A stretch of 64,000 nt of DNA from Absidia repens (lineage: Eukaryota; Mucoromycota; Mucoromycetes; Mucorales; Cunninghamellaceae): NCBI GenBank assembly GCA_002105175.1, contig MCGE01000016.1, positions 131,501 to 195,500 on the forward strand. Reading direction: 5' to 3'. Below are positions 24,444 to 37,034 of the stretch, in pieces (within the stretch, counting starts at the first letter, position 1; every line of letters starts with the position of its first letter). The notes below the pieces were generated by a model. That model made no database searches. It was given only the letters and a program-made list of their open reading frames with translations, and was not told where the DNA came from. The translations under genes and the position numbers were made by a program.

Positions 24444-25727
24444 CTAGGCATCTCTTCGATAAGCCAATTGTGGAGGAATGGAACTGGAAAAATCCATCGA
24501 AGGATGAGGGGGTTGATGCATCAAGGAAGATGATGGTGAGTGTTGTTGTTGTTGCTGTATATCCAAACCCATATCGCCAACACCACTACTACGCATACGA
24601 TACATGCCCATCATATTTTCCAATTCCTGTATCCTATTCTGACATTTGCCAACTTGTTCATGCAACAGGCGAATATGTTCCACAGATTTCCGTAAGATGG
24701 TTCCTTTGTTATTCTTGATCGCATCCCGGTCTGGTAATAAAGTCGATAATTCAAAAATCCGTTCATTGATATTGTCCCGCCGTCTTCGTTCTACTGCATT
24801 ATGTGATTCCCGTCGTCGTCTTTTCTTTTCGAAAATTTGTTGCATGCTAAAAAAAAAAAAAAAAAAAAAAAATTCATCAGCCGAAGTTTTATCAAGTCAA
24901 ACCTTAAAATTGCCAGAGTTGATCCCAATACTCTCCTCACATGTGCCATCACTTTTTTGCACTAATCATTCCAATTCCAACCTTTTTATATATATATATA
25001 TATATTTATATCTACTTACTGTTGTTGTTGTAATTCGTCATCTATCGTGCCTGAATGAGGAGAACCAACGTAATTGTCTTCATCGTCTGGTTCCTGATTA
25101 TGATTTTTTCCAGTGGTAGTCGAGTTTGATGAGATTGTCCAATCATCATTGTTTGCATAATATGTGTTTTTGTTGTTTGGTGATGAGGCCGATATAGTAG
25201 ATTTCGTTGGATGTGGTGACATTTGCTGTTGGTGTTTGAAATTGGGTTTATCATACAGGTCGAAAGGTGCCCTTCCTGTAATATTATGGCTGTTTGTCAT
25301 TGTCAATGCTGGTGTGCTATGGCTAGGTACTGGACTAGCTGGTATCGCTTGGTATGACGTGGTAGTAGTAGATGGTAGTTGTTGTTGTTGTGAAATATCA
25401 ACGGGACTAGTCTGTGGTGATGAGTTCAAGGAAGAGAGAGTAGTAAATGGTTTCAGATCGTGGCTAGCGTTGTTGTCGCTGTTGTAATTTAAGGAAGAAG
25501 AAGAAGAAGATTGTTGCGCGGATTGCGGATTAAAACTTGATAAACGAAACGGCACGTTATACATTGAGTATCTAAAAGAAGGATCAATAGCTGAAACTAG
25601 AATAAAGGAAATAAAAGTGTTTGATAATGGGAAAAAAAAGGATATGATATCAGATATGAAATACATATAATATATACACAATATGGATATTTATATATAA
25701 CATATAATCTTACCTATGACGTACCAT
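24444..25727 (-). CDS. bHLH-leucine zipper transcription factor (MiT/TFE- or USF-like)
   Basis: Three exons: 25727-25714 (14 nt), 25571-25020, 24846-24444; 322 residues. The tiny first exon encodes MVRHR and has a GTAAGAT donor; a shorter start at MYNVPFRLSSF (25564) is possible. Residues 1-190 are Ser/Asn/Gln-rich and probably activating or disordered. The bHLH lies at about residues 193-250. The basic region is ESHNAVERRRRDNINERI, with His, Glu and Arg in the positions that contact CACGTG E-boxes. Helix 1 and loop are FELSTLLPDRDAIKNNKG and helix 2 is TILRKSVEHIRLLHEQV, running into a zipper-like NRIQELENMM. Layout resembles MITF/TFEB and USF proteins and fungal relatives. The polyQ and Pro-rich tail carries no recognised domain. 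Confidence 0.88.
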
Positions 25728-26423
25728 AAATGTTTGTATCAAATATGAGTTTGCCCACGAGAACAATATTGTACACCATGTGACACATGATCATGGGCTG
25801 ACCACTATATGGTTGTTATTGTTGGTTTTGTGCATTGACTAGTAGGACAACCAAAGGAAAAGAAAACCTGGTTAGTACTTGTATTATATGTCAGTACCCT
25901 TGTTTTGTTCGTGTTTGTTAAATCCATTTTTTATTGCTATTTATCGTAATATAATTTTTGTAACATGCGTCATGTTGTTTATGATTACAACAATGACAAT
26001 GATATCCAATACAAAAAACCAACAATGACAATGGTAGAGTCGATATAAACTGCTGTTGATCCCTGATGCGATTGCTGAATACCATATCTATTCATTTAAA
26101 AACTAGGATGTAATAGTATATTATTGTTATATGCATCAAGAGGTGCTAGCGCTGAGTAATGAAGCAGATTGTAATTGTTAATTAAATAAACATAAATGAG
26201 CTCGGCGGTCAGTTTATGCACTCTTTTTTTTTTCATACGTTTGAGGCCATTAGCCAAAGTTCTTCGCACTTTAAAGTACCACTTCCGAATATCTGTATTC
26301 TTTTTTCATAATTCAAAAATAAAAAAGATTGGCGAGAAGTCTTGACAAGCTGTCAGGTGGATTTACACTTTGTAAAAATCACCTACCAGATCCTAGGGAG
26401 AACCCAAAAAAAATAACATCAAT
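25728..26423. other. Intergenic region upstream of bHLH gene
   Basis: AT-rich, no gene seen. The part next to 25728 should hold the bHLH promoter. It ends where repeat copy C begins. Confidence 0.35.
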
Positions 26424-27640
26424 TCAAATCCCGTCCACGTGAAGTTTGTTTACTGCCTATTTTATTTTCTTCGCTCTCTTTCTTTCTGATATTTTTTTTT
26501 CCCTACAATTTTTTTCTTCACCATTCAACTCCTATGGGGTTATGTTGGACCTAGATTAGTGTCAGGACTAGTTTAGAAGAGTTTCAGATCAGGGATTATA
26601 AGATGCATGGGAAAACCCTTTCATTTTGGATCTAGGATCTGAAGGCGACCAGTAGTTGGTCTTTTGGAACCGTCATTAGCTTAGTTCGAGTGTTAGTTAA
26701 CCATACTTTGTATCCACATCTCAATAAAATATGTCTCTTTTCAAATGTTTCAATAAAAACTGTCCCATAAGTCGTTCTCATGTTTTGTACAATAGATCCG
26801 TTTTTTTTTTTTACTACCATCCTTTTTGATTAGTATAGATCGTTGATGAGCTTGAACAACAGACGTCTCTTTCGTCTTCCTCACTTTCTCAAGCCTTGTA
26901 CAATAGATCCCTTTTTTACCATCTTCACTCATATTAGTTAGTATTGACCACCGTTGGATTCAACTACAAACTTCCCCTTTTGATTTTCAATTGTCTTGTA
27001 CAATGTATATTTAGTACCCGTTTTACAAATGTCCCTTACGATCAATGTTAAATCTTCTTCAAATTTCTGAATAATATCCCTCATTGTTCCTTCAATAGAC
27101 CTTTTCAGTGAATATCTTGTTATAATGAACCTCTCTCCTGTAGATTTAGTATCTATTAATATGCTTCAATAAAATATGCGCTTCTATGAACCGTTCTCTG
27201 TCTGACCCATCGTATAGTAAACGATATTCTTATTGTAGCTGTTTTATGAGTATTTTGCCAAACAATTGCTTTATAGTTTAACAGCAATGACTATTTGTTT
27301 ATCTGATTGTTGGCAATATTAGATCAATTAGTATCAAAGATAGGCACATTGCTGCTCGATCAATCGAGTAAATGAATCAAGGTCATGCGGAGCGTATCTT
27401 TGTCGCTATAGAGCATTTTTCACTGCTTTCTAGCTTATCTATAACTACTTGCAGTCTTATCACTCCCCTGAGGCCTAGCGATTGACTGACAGTTCTAGAT
27501 CACCAAAATATGCAACTAGTCAATAACCTAGGCCGTGCCACCTCCCCCCCCAGCGTAACCACTGTTGGGCTGGACATATTGTATATCTCCAGGTCGTTCA
27601 TTTTGATTTATCTATTTTTGCACATGGCATAATAAAAAAT
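26424..27640 (+). repeat. Dispersed ~1.2 kb non-coding repeat, copy C (most complete)
   Basis: ATTCAAATCCCGTCCACGTG opens the copy (CACGTG 26436-26441), then a pyrimidine tract to ~26530. The core runs ~26535-26700 (GATTAGTGTCAGGACTAG, GATGCATGGGAAAACCC, GGATCTAGGATCTGAAG, CATTAGCTTAG). AATAAAATATGTCTC follows near 26722. At least three further modules carry CAATAAAA or CTTGTACAATAGATCCC-like segments, including GCTTCAATAAAATATGCGC near 27165. The end region has ATTGACTGACAGTTCTAGATCACC (27481-27504), CCAGCGTAACC near 27550 and TTGCACATGGCATAATAAAA near 27618-27637. The last two are shared with copies F and E respectively. Confidence 0.85.
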
Positions 27641-28079
27641 TAAAGTCCAAACTGAAGCCAGTTAAATCCCAAATTGAGGGTACCTACTACGATGCAAAAT
27701 GATGTGGAAGGAGTGTTTAATTTCTCCCATTGATCTATTGGGTGTTAAAGGGGAGGGGGGAAGTGTGGCTCTTTATTTTATTTCTTCTAAGTCTATATAA
27801 ATGTTTTGAAAATTGAATGTCAAAATTTGCAGTAAATAAAGTAAGTTTACTTTACGTTTCTTGCTTCACATCGCCAATACTTCTTTTAGTAATATCTGCC
27901 TTAACCGAGTGGTATCGTTTTTATTGTCACCTAGGTCCGCCGTGTTGCCGGGCAAACTAATTCAAAGGGCGGCATTTTAAAATGTTCACGATTTCCCATG
28001 AAATCCGATATACATTTTACCACTGCTTTTCTTTTTTTCTTCTTCGTTTCCAAAAACAAAAAAATATTCCCTTTTTACC
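27641..28079. promoter_or_regulatory. Upstream region of the S28 peptidase
   Basis: About 440 bp. A pyrimidine-rich stretch (28023-28078) sits directly before the start codon. AATAAAGTAAGTTTAC near 27835 and GCCGCCC-like GGGCGGCATT near 27966 are visible. No coding sequence seen. Confidence 0.35.
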
Positions 28080-29380
28080 ATGACTATTAATAAGCGTGTC
28101 TTTCTTGGCACGCTCTTGTTATTTTTAGTCCATATTGTTTATGCCATTCCTCCTCCTGCTTATCGTTTGCACAAGTATGGATAAAATAAAATAAAAATAG
28201 GAATACAGGTCAGGAAGGAAACCAACAGGGTACCTCTTCCTTCAAACTATGATAAGAACACTTCATACTCATTCTCTTATTTTGCGGTGGGCGAATTAGA
28301 AAAACCGTGGGCATTTCTGCTTTTGCCCCGAAAGTAGACCCTCGCTATGGGCCTTATTACTTCCATCAAGTCGTTGACCATCAAGACACCAATTCAACGA
28401 CGTTTAGGCAACGTTACTGGGTGAATAGTGACTGGTACAAAACCGGTGGACCTGTTATCTGTAAGTTGGTGAAGGGAAGGGGGTGGATAACACACTCCAT
28501 CGAAATATATGGTTACATAAAATATAATTATATATTTTATTTTTATTTGTGTAGTATACAATGCTGGTGAAACGGCGGCTGACGAGCGTTCGGTGTATGT
28601 GACCAATTCATCCATGGCCTTATTGGCCCGCGAGCTCAGCGGTATTGTCATTGTCCTGGAACATCGCAGTTATGGAGAATCTCAACCTGGAGCCGTAAGT
28701 AGAATCTCTTGACTAGTTTTGACGTTTGATCGATTTGTTATTAAAAAAAACCATCCTTACTTTTTCTTAGGACTACTCTACAAAATACCTGAAAACGCTC
28801 ACCACTTACAATGCTTTAGAAGATATGGCATCGATTATCAGAAATATCAAGGTAGAAACAAATAATAAATGATCCTTATCACACAAGCATGTATGTATCG
28901 TTGATATTTTCTACTTTTTTTTTTTTGTAGATCCCTAATCTTAACAAAGATATCCCACCTGCGCCTCAAACAAAATGGATTGTCTATGGCGGAAGTTACT
29001 CGTACGTGTATATAACGATCATATCATTTGCAATGCGAAACTGACCTTTCTTTTTTTTTATTTAGTGGAAATTTAGCGGCATGGATGCGCGAAAAGTACC
29101 CTGATATTGTTTTTGCTGCCGTCCCATCTTCGGCTCCCGTCGAAATGCGTTACAACTTCTACCAGTACTTCCAAGCTATTCAAACATATGCTCCCACTCA
29201 CTGTGTGCGCTCCATTGAAACTGTCATCAACTATGTGGACCATATTCTCTTTTCTCCATTCCCCAAGCCAAAGGATAAGTTGAAGGAACAATTCGGTGCC
29301 CAAGGACTACAACATGACGATGATTTTGCTGAATGTAAGTAAACGTTACAGACACGCATAAGAACGACGTATCTAAAAAA

Positions 29381-29418
<38 letters not shown>

Positions 29419-30127
29419 AGTACTGACTTACCCTCTCGGATTATGGCAGGCAATGACACCTGACAGCAACCCATTCGGTGATTTTTGTGCCATTTTTGAC
29501 AACACGACCAGCGTTCACGATGCGGTTGCGGCCTATGGCGATTATATCAGCAAAACAATCCAAGGAGCATGTGGCGATGTACCTGTGAATCGATGTTTGG
29601 ACACGCATGATCCAAGAGCACCTCAGTATACTGACAACAAGGCCGAATCTCGAGCATGGATGTATCAAGTTTGCAGTGAGGTAACGTTTTATTATTATTT
29701 GGCTCCATACACATACACATTCTCACTCAACCATGTTTCTCTCTCTCTCTTTTTTTTTGTCCCCAATTTAGTACGCTTATTGGCAAACAGCTCCTCCTTT
29801 TTGGAAATCGTCCATTGTATCCCGCAAATTGACTACACAGTGGTATCAACGCCAATGCCCACTTTACTACGGTGAACACGACATTGCGTTCCGACCCAGC
29901 TGGCGACATATCAATCATAAGTATCAAGGATGGCATGTCCAACTTTCAAGAACGTTTTGGATTGATGGAGAATGGGATCCTTGGAGAACGCTGAGTGTAC
30001 AAAGTGATGATGCCCCTTATCGCCCGAAGGACCCCAAAAATGATGCCGTCTATGTTGTCCTACCTAAAGCTGTCCACCACTGGGTAAAAAAAAAAAAAAA
30101 ACTATAGGAAACAAAATGACAGTTGCT

Positions 30128-30172
<45 letters not shown>

Positions 30173-30374
30173 TATTTGATGGTTTTTCTAGGACTTTTTT
30201 GTATCTGACCATGTGGATCAATCTATCAAAGACGTTCAAGCTAAATTGGTGGAAACTATCTCTGGCTGGATTCAAGCCGAAGATAATAAGGATGGCAAAG
30301 GTCAAGATGACAATACGACACCCAGATTACGATATCAAGATGCTAGAAACAAGCTGCCCACTATTCAATATTAG
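28080..30374 (+). CDS. Secreted serine carboxypeptidase, family S28 (Pro-X carboxypeptidase-like)
   Basis: Nine exons: 28080-28174, 28300-28460, 28555-28694, 28771-28851, 28931-29001, 29066-29334, 29421-29680, 29772-30083, 30192-30374; 523 residues. A signal peptide (RVFLGTLLLFLVHIVYA) is followed by the S28 start YFHQVVDHQDTNSTTFRQRY, then GGPVILYNAGE and VLEHRSYGES. The nucleophile elbow GGSYSGNLAAWMR is split by an intron within the Ser codon. WIDGEWDPW supplies the Asp and VHHWDF the His of the triad. The family cleaves after proline at peptide ends or internally, usually at acidic pH. A possible extra exon within the first intron was considered but gives a frame break, so one 125 bp intron was chosen. 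The 3' end has AATAAA at 30430. Confidence 0.93.
30130..30171. repeat. 42-base poly-T tract in S28 intron
   Basis: An uninterrupted T42 run immediately upstream of the last acceptor (TTTCTAG); an extreme polypyrimidine tract. Length may be uncertain in the assembly. Confidence 0.9.
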
Positions 30375-30429
30375 CTTTTAGTATTATTATTTTATAGTAG
30401 CTGTAGTATATATTGTATCAGTGTATCAC

Positions 30430-30435
30430 AATAAA
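30430..30435 (+). terminator. Polyadenylation signal of the S28 gene
   Basis: AATAAA in CACAATAAAATGC, 56 bp after the stop codon. Confidence 0.65.
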
Positions 30436-30844
30436 ATGCATTTTGTTGCCTTTCCAACCCCAATTGTCGTAACATAGCCTACGATCCCTCTGTCTTGCCC
30501 ACAATCAATGATCTTTGCTCATCATTTATTTTTGCACCCTGCATCATATTCATTATTTTTGTATATCATATTTATTTATTTTTTTTGTTTCTTTTGCCAT
30601 TCCACTAATACAGTCTTATGCCTCTCTTTTTGGTCCTACATCATTATCATTACCACTCGTCTTATTTCCCTTTCCCATCCCACATATCACACATATTTTG
30701 TAGTCGTCAACCCATAGGGTTAGCAAATAAAAAACACAATAAAATAAAACAAGACATTATAATAGATCAAAAGAAAGGCTTTTATTGATTCATGATAAGA
30801 CAAAAGATAAAAAAAAAAGATAAGGTGTAAATATATATATTTTT
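30436..30844. other. Convergent 3' region of S28 and RPS15
   Basis: T-rich intergenic DNA without a gene. On the minus strand AATAAA occurs at 30786-30781 (CAATAAAAGCC), 59 bp after the RPS15 stop, and is the likely RPS15 polyadenylation signal. Confidence 0.5.
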
Positions 30845-31716
<872 letters not shown>

Positions 31717-31899
31717 ATTACAAAGCGTTGACAAAAAAAAGGAAAGAGCAATAGAATTCTGCTGCAACAGCCTGTTTTTTCAATTCGAGGTTTTTCAAAT
31801 CCCGCAATGTTTTTTGGTTCATTGGAAAAAAAAAAAAAAAAAAGTCTCTTCCCTCTTTCTCTCTTTTACACACTCTACCTCACTCTCTCTCTCAATACT
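31717..31899. promoter_or_regulatory. Short divergent promoter between RPS15 and TAN1
   Basis: Only 183 bp separate the two start codons. An A18 run lies at 31826-31843 and a CT-rich tract (31844-31893) precedes the TAN1 start. TTTTTTTGTCAACGC is adjacent to the RPS15 start on the other strand. Both genes serve translation, so a shared promoter would make biological sense (inference). Confidence 0.5.
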
Positions 31900-33349
31900 A
31901 TGAAACGAAACAGTGGAGGTACCGGCCGATCGGAAAAACAAAAACGGACCAAGAGCTATCATTGCGCAAAGGTAATGGAGAGGATGTGGTGGCAATGATC
32001 ATGCAAATGAACGGGGTAAAAAAAAAAAACGTACACTGAACTCAATCTATTAGGATCGCGTCGGAGGTAGTAGTCAGTTCAATATTCAACCCAACATGAA
32101 TGGCATCATTGTTATGTGTACTCGCACCCGGGAAGCCAGAGCTGTCAAAGAAGCTATCGATCTATTCAATCAGGTAATGCCTCCCTCCCCTTGTCAGGTT
32201 TACACTTACTCACTCGTGCTGTTGTAATCGGTTTTTGACGAGTGTAGTACGCCGATCAGCTTTACCCAGAAACGATCACTAAACAAAACGACAACGACGA
32301 CAATGAAAAGGAGGACGATGAGGATGATTTAGAAGCGTCGATTGCAAAGGAATTGGCCGGGTTGAAGGACACGAAAAAGGACAAGAAGGAACGATTCACC
32401 AGCGTATCTACAGGCACCGATTGTAGTAAGTAGACGACAGTGGTAGTGATAAAAGAGTGTTTTTTGGTGCTTGTTACTGATAACCCCCCTCCTCCTTTTT
32501 TTTTTTGGTGTGTGTGTGTGTTGGGATGATGTATATTAGTGTTATTCATCAAGACGTGTCCAGAGATCGAACCATGTCGATTTGTCCATGATTTATTGAT
32601 GGATATGAAGGAGAAGCAAATCAAAAAAACAAGATATCTGTCACGTATTCTACCAGTCCAACAAACATGTATGGCCAATTTACCGGAAATGGAACGCGTG
32701 GCTCAATTGGTGGTTCATCCTCTATTCAATACATTAAACGAAGATGGCACAATTACCTCAAAGACGGTAAGCGTTTTGGGGAGGGGGGCATGGGGTTGAT
32801 TTTTTTTTCTTCCTGGGAAACGACGATCGTGTATTGTGTGCTGATTGACAGCAACAGAAAACTGATTTCTTTTTTTCGGGGGGGGATATATTATTAGTTT
32901 AGTGTTATTCCCCGGGTACGGAATAATAGCAAACTGGATCGCATGGAAGTCATCAAACTGTTTGCCGCCTCGGTAGGGCCTGATCACAAGGTGGATTTGG
33001 ATCATCCTGACCTGGTCATTCTAGTGGATATTACCCGGGTAGGAATCACCATCATGATCATCATCATCATCATCAACGTTTTATTGACTTGATTTGGATT
33101 TTTTTTTGTTACTAGACAATTTGCTCTATGTCGGTAGTAAAGGATTTCGGTGCTTTGCGAAAATACAACCTGGAAAGTCTACTTGGTCTGAATGATGGTA
33201 CTCCGCAGATCAAGAAAACGGAAACTCCCGCTGCTGCTGCTGCTGCTCCGGTTACTCCGGAATCAAAAAACGATGATGGTGAGGACGACAACAAGGACGA
33301 ACGAGCACCGGTGGATACACAAAAGGATGACGATGAAAACCAAAACTAG
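31900..33349 (+). CDS. TAN1: Tan1/THUMPD1-like tRNA acetylation adaptor
   Basis: Six exons: 31900-31971, 32054-32173, 32248-32425, 32540-32766, 32898-33038, 33116-33349; 323 residues (yeast Tan1 289, human THUMPD1 353). Visible THUMP-domain features: the start MKRNSGGTGRSEKQK, GIIVMCTRTREARAVKEAIDLFNQYADQLYP, an acidic linker, then FIKTCPEIEPCRFVHDLLMDM, TRYLSRILPVQQTCMA and VDLDHPDLVILVDI with the expected late FSVIPRVRNN. Tan1 binds tRNA-Ser/Leu and presents C12 to the acetyltransferase Kre33/NAT10 for N4-acetylcytidine formation. The C-terminal tail is Ala-rich then acidic and lowly conserved. AATAAA follows at 33434. Confidence 0.95.
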
Positions 33350-33433
33350 CTAGATTCCAACCAACAAAACCATAGGATAGATTTTATTTGTACATAGGAT
33401 TTAGTTTATATATACACGTTGATTAGTTTTTTA

Positions 33434-33439
33434 AATAAA
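33434..33439 (+). terminator. Polyadenylation signal of TAN1
   Basis: AATAAA 85 bp downstream of the TAN1 stop, in TTTAAATAAAGAACG. Confidence 0.6.
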
Positions 33440-33980
33440 GAACGAGAAAGAACTGAACAAAAAAAAATGTCGCTTTGTTTTATGGATTATGTTTCTTTTG
33501 ACATGGGTAGTGGGGTGTTCTACCATAGTCGTCTTTTTGAATAATAAAAAAAGGGGGGATCTTCGTCCCTGTTTTTTGCAATGTCTGACTTGGGTATAAA
33601 AAAGTGTGGCGCAAGAATTATGGACGGACGAGGGGCCGAACAATGGATGAAAAATAATGCAAGAGTTTTCCGCCTGATCTGATCCGACAATTCCCCCCCT
33701 CCTCGGTGGTGGTAGCGGAAGGTGATGAAACTTTCCTCATTTAGCAAGCTGAGCTTTCAACATATAGAGTCTATGAAACAAAACGGATCGGAAATGCAAA
33801 AATTGTGGGATACACGCCCATGAGTCAAAAAAAAAAGAAAATCAATGCGATGGAGAAGAAAAAAATATATATATATAGCGGCCCGATTTTTTTTCCCACA
33901 TTGCTATTCCTTTCTTCTTTACATAAACCCAGATTATTATTTTTTATCTATCCTCATACAAACAAACAAACTAAAACATC
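33440..33980. promoter_or_regulatory. Upstream region of FAD monooxygenase 1
   Basis: About 540 bp with no gene. TATATATATATAGCGGCC near 33866-33885 is a TATA-like run about 100 bp before the start codon, followed by T-rich and CAAACAAACAAAC sequence, a common fungal 5' leader composition. Confidence 0.4.
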
Positions 33981-35273
33981 ATGATGCAACCAGTGGACGT
34001 AATTGTGACCGGTGCAGGACCTGTTGGTCTATTATGTGCCTTTATACTCATTAAGAATGGTCATTCGGTGTACTTGGCTGACAAGAAACCTAGCCCTACT
34101 GATCAAAGTCGTGCATTTGGTATCAGTCCCCGTACAGTGGAAATTCTTCAACATTATGGTTTAGCCTACCGTGTCTTACAACAAGGTGTCTCCATTCGTG
34201 GCGCGGCTCTTTATGTCAATGGCACAAATGTATGTCTCGCTTTTCTCTCTCTCTGCCTTTTTTTTTTTTTTTTTTTTGGAAAAAATTCGTTGATCATTGA
34301 CTGACCATGTCTCTTCTTTTTTTTTTTACGATAGATGGGTGAACTTTACTTTGAGGAGGTCAACTGTGTATTCCCTCAACTGACGTCGTTGGCACAATCA
34401 TGCGTGGAAACGATCATTGCCGAAGAAATCGAAAAACTACCCCAAGGCAAGGTACATTGGAATATGGAGCTTCTGGACTATGAACAACAAGGGGACGGCA
34501 TCGTAGCTAACTTTAAGGATACCTTAACGAACGAAACCCATCAACTCTCTTCCAAATACATTGTCGGTGCGGACGGATGCCATTCTGTGGTTCGGAAACA
34601 AAACCCTACCTGGAAGTATGAAGGTCATTCTATCAAGTCTGAATTTGCTTTGGCTGATCTGGTGGTGGGTGGTCCTGATCTCGAAAAAATCAAGCATCGT
34701 CAAGCCGTGTTTTATCAATCCAAAGGTAAAAAAAAAAAAAAAATGAGACATAGAAACTAAAAACAACTTTCCACAAAACCATTGATATTAACCCGTCCTC
34801 TCTCTCCCAATTCGTTCTTTATTATTATTGTTATTATTGTTAGGTGGCTGTATTTTGATCCCATTACCACATAAAGGAAACGAGAACGAAACTACCATTC
34901 GATTGGTGGCCAATTTAGGATCTTACGAAACAGATGATGGACCCAGAGTGACGCATGGTGTGGATAATCCTCGGGAGGTACTGACTCTGGACAAGGTCAA
35001 GGAAATCATGAAGGATCGGATGCATGGCTTACATTTGGATATCCACGAATCACATTGGCTCACCTACTTCAATGTGAATGAAAGAATGGCCAATGGTTTT
35101 AGACGTGACCGGGCGTTTATTATTGGAGGTAAGGAAAGAAAAAGGTCACGGATCGAGTCAAAACAAAAAAGGCGGATTATATTGATGGTTTTTGTTTCGA
35201 TAGATGCTGCTCATTGTCATTCTCCTGCTGGCGGCCAAGGCATGAATATTGGATTTCATGATGGTATGTTGCT

Positions 35274-35351
<78 letters not shown>

Positions 35352-36476
35352 GAGGGGATATTGATTATATTATGACAATGAACTAAAGGTACATTCAATT
35401 TGAATCAAAATAGCTGAAAATCTTGCATGGAAGCTCTCTTTGGTATTGAAAGGTGAATCATCAGATCCTGAAAAATTATTGGAGTCATTCACAATCGAGG
35501 TAGGTGGAGTAAGGAAGTGGTCATAGGAAAACGGGCATAGTCTTACTTTATTTTTTATCTAGCGTGAACCTATGGTGAAAGAAGTGATGACTACAGCAGG
35601 GACATTATCAAGGGTGGTATTATCGGATAACTATATCATGGGTAAGCTATATATAAATAGAATGTTGAACTTTTGGGTGTGTATCCTAATATTTGAAAAC
35701 ATTTTATCATTTAGGCATCGTACGATATTTGGCTATGTCTACAGCATTCCATGTTCCGGCCATTCGCAGAAATATAGTCAATCGACTTCTTCAGGTAATA
35801 TATATATATAGATATATTTATAGTCAAGGCGTCGGAACAAACGTTGAAAACACGACAAAGGGCACGTTGTCTCAACTTTTTCTTTTTTTATCAGATTGAC
35901 TTTAAATTAGGTGAATCTCCTATTCTTGCAGAACCAGGAACCAATCAACAAAGTCTTTTGAAGGCCGGCCAGTTTATCAAAGACACAAGGGCGTTACTCA
36001 ACAAGAATGTGACCAAAGAGGTGGAAAGAAAAACGCTTTATCAACTGATCGAACCATTGAACACCAAACACACCGCATTCTGGCTTATTTCTCGACAAAC
36101 CTGGCAGCACGAACCTGATGTTGAACTCACCAACGCTTTTATCCGTGGCATTTCTGGTTACAAATCATGTCGGGGACTGGTGGTTCAGTCTGCCACTCAA
36201 TTCAGTACTTATATCAATGATAACGACAACAGCACAAGCACCAACGACAAGCGAGTCGATCATTGGATTGACACTCATGCTATCTCCTCACCTGATTCTT
36301 TGACAAGCACTTTTGGATTTACGGCTCATCTGACAACGTCCGCCAATTCAGCCACTACGCCTCCTGCCGCCTTGGTGATCGTCCGACCTGACCGATATGT
36401 AGCCTATAGTAGTCTGATTAGTACAAAAGTAGAATTAGAGGAAGCTTTTACCTTTTTAGATCGATATCTTTTATGA
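33981..36476 (+). CDS. FAD-dependent aromatic monooxygenase (phenol hydroxylase-like)
   Basis: Eight exons: 33981-34229, 34335-34725, 34844-35128, 35204-35263, 35414-35499, 35563-35641, 35715-35794, 35895-36476; 603 residues, usual for the FAD_binding_3/phenol 2-monooxygenase family. N-terminal Rossmann motif VIVTGAGPVGLLCAF (residues 8-22); DG motif YIVGADGCHSVVR; GD motif [29 protein letters not shown] (about residues 308-336), here split by introns. The C-terminal ~120 residues form the thioredoxin-like domain typical of phenol hydroxylases (LVIVRPDRYVAYSSL). All three FAD motifs are intact, so hydroxylation of an aromatic substrate with NAD(P)H and O2 is likely; the substrate cannot be read from sequence. 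A paralogue with a degenerate GD motif lies at 55.3-58.7 kb. AATAAA at 36484 follows the stop. Confidence 0.92.
35276..35349. repeat. 74-base poly-T tract in monooxygenase intron
   Basis: Uninterrupted T74 between the donor GTATGTTGCTGG and the acceptor of the fourth intron; about 60 bp of ordinary sequence separates it from the acceptor AAATAG. Confidence 0.9.
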
Positions 36477-36483
36477 ATCTCTC

Positions 36484-36489
36484 AATAAA
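36484..36489 (+). terminator. Polyadenylation signal of FAD monooxygenase 1
   Basis: AATAAA in CTCAATAAAAAAAAA, eight bases after the stop codon TGA; unusually close, so the true signal could lie further downstream. Confidence 0.4.
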
Positions 36490-37034
36490 AAAAAAATTGT
36501 TTGATTATTTGTTATTGTTTATTGTTGGTTATGTGTGTGTGTGTGTGTACGAGATTCATCTCAGCCTTGTTTTACAGCTAGGTTGCACAATAGAGTATTC
36601 AATGAATCTTTGTTAGGGAAAATCTGGTCATATTACTGCTTTGTTTGCTCGTTATACTAACCGTCCTAATTGCATAATAGGGCAGATGTGGCTTCACTTT
36701 TTCGTTTTTGGATTTGATAATGGCAGTGTACCATGTTTGGGATGCATCGAGTTCAAGGTCCTCTTTTAAAAACTTGATTCGCCGCCGGTGATGGGGGTGG
36801 TCTCCCATAAATGTTAGGTATCCAAAAATAGCCCTTGCTGACCATCAAGGACTCACACAACAAAAAAAGAAAAAATGTTTTTCCATTGTCCTTCTTCTTG
36901 GCTTTTCTTCTTTTTGTGGTTTTTTTTTTTTTTTTTGGTTTACATCTGTTTTTGTTTTTTTGCAATATTTCTTCTATTGGCGGTTGTAACTTTTTAGAAT
37001 ACATTGACGAAAAAAAAATTAAGCATACACCCAC
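36490..37034. other. Intergenic region
   Basis: Contains a GT repeat (36530-36547) and poly-T runs near 36918-36937. No convincing exon and no in-frame signal-peptide exon for the next gene. Confidence 0.35.

Noticed and set aside
28199..28299. Extra exon within the first S28 intron (reading VPLPSNYDKNTSYS...)
   Set aside because: It shifts into the wrong frame at the next exon; a single intron from 28175 to 28299 gives a continuous protein.
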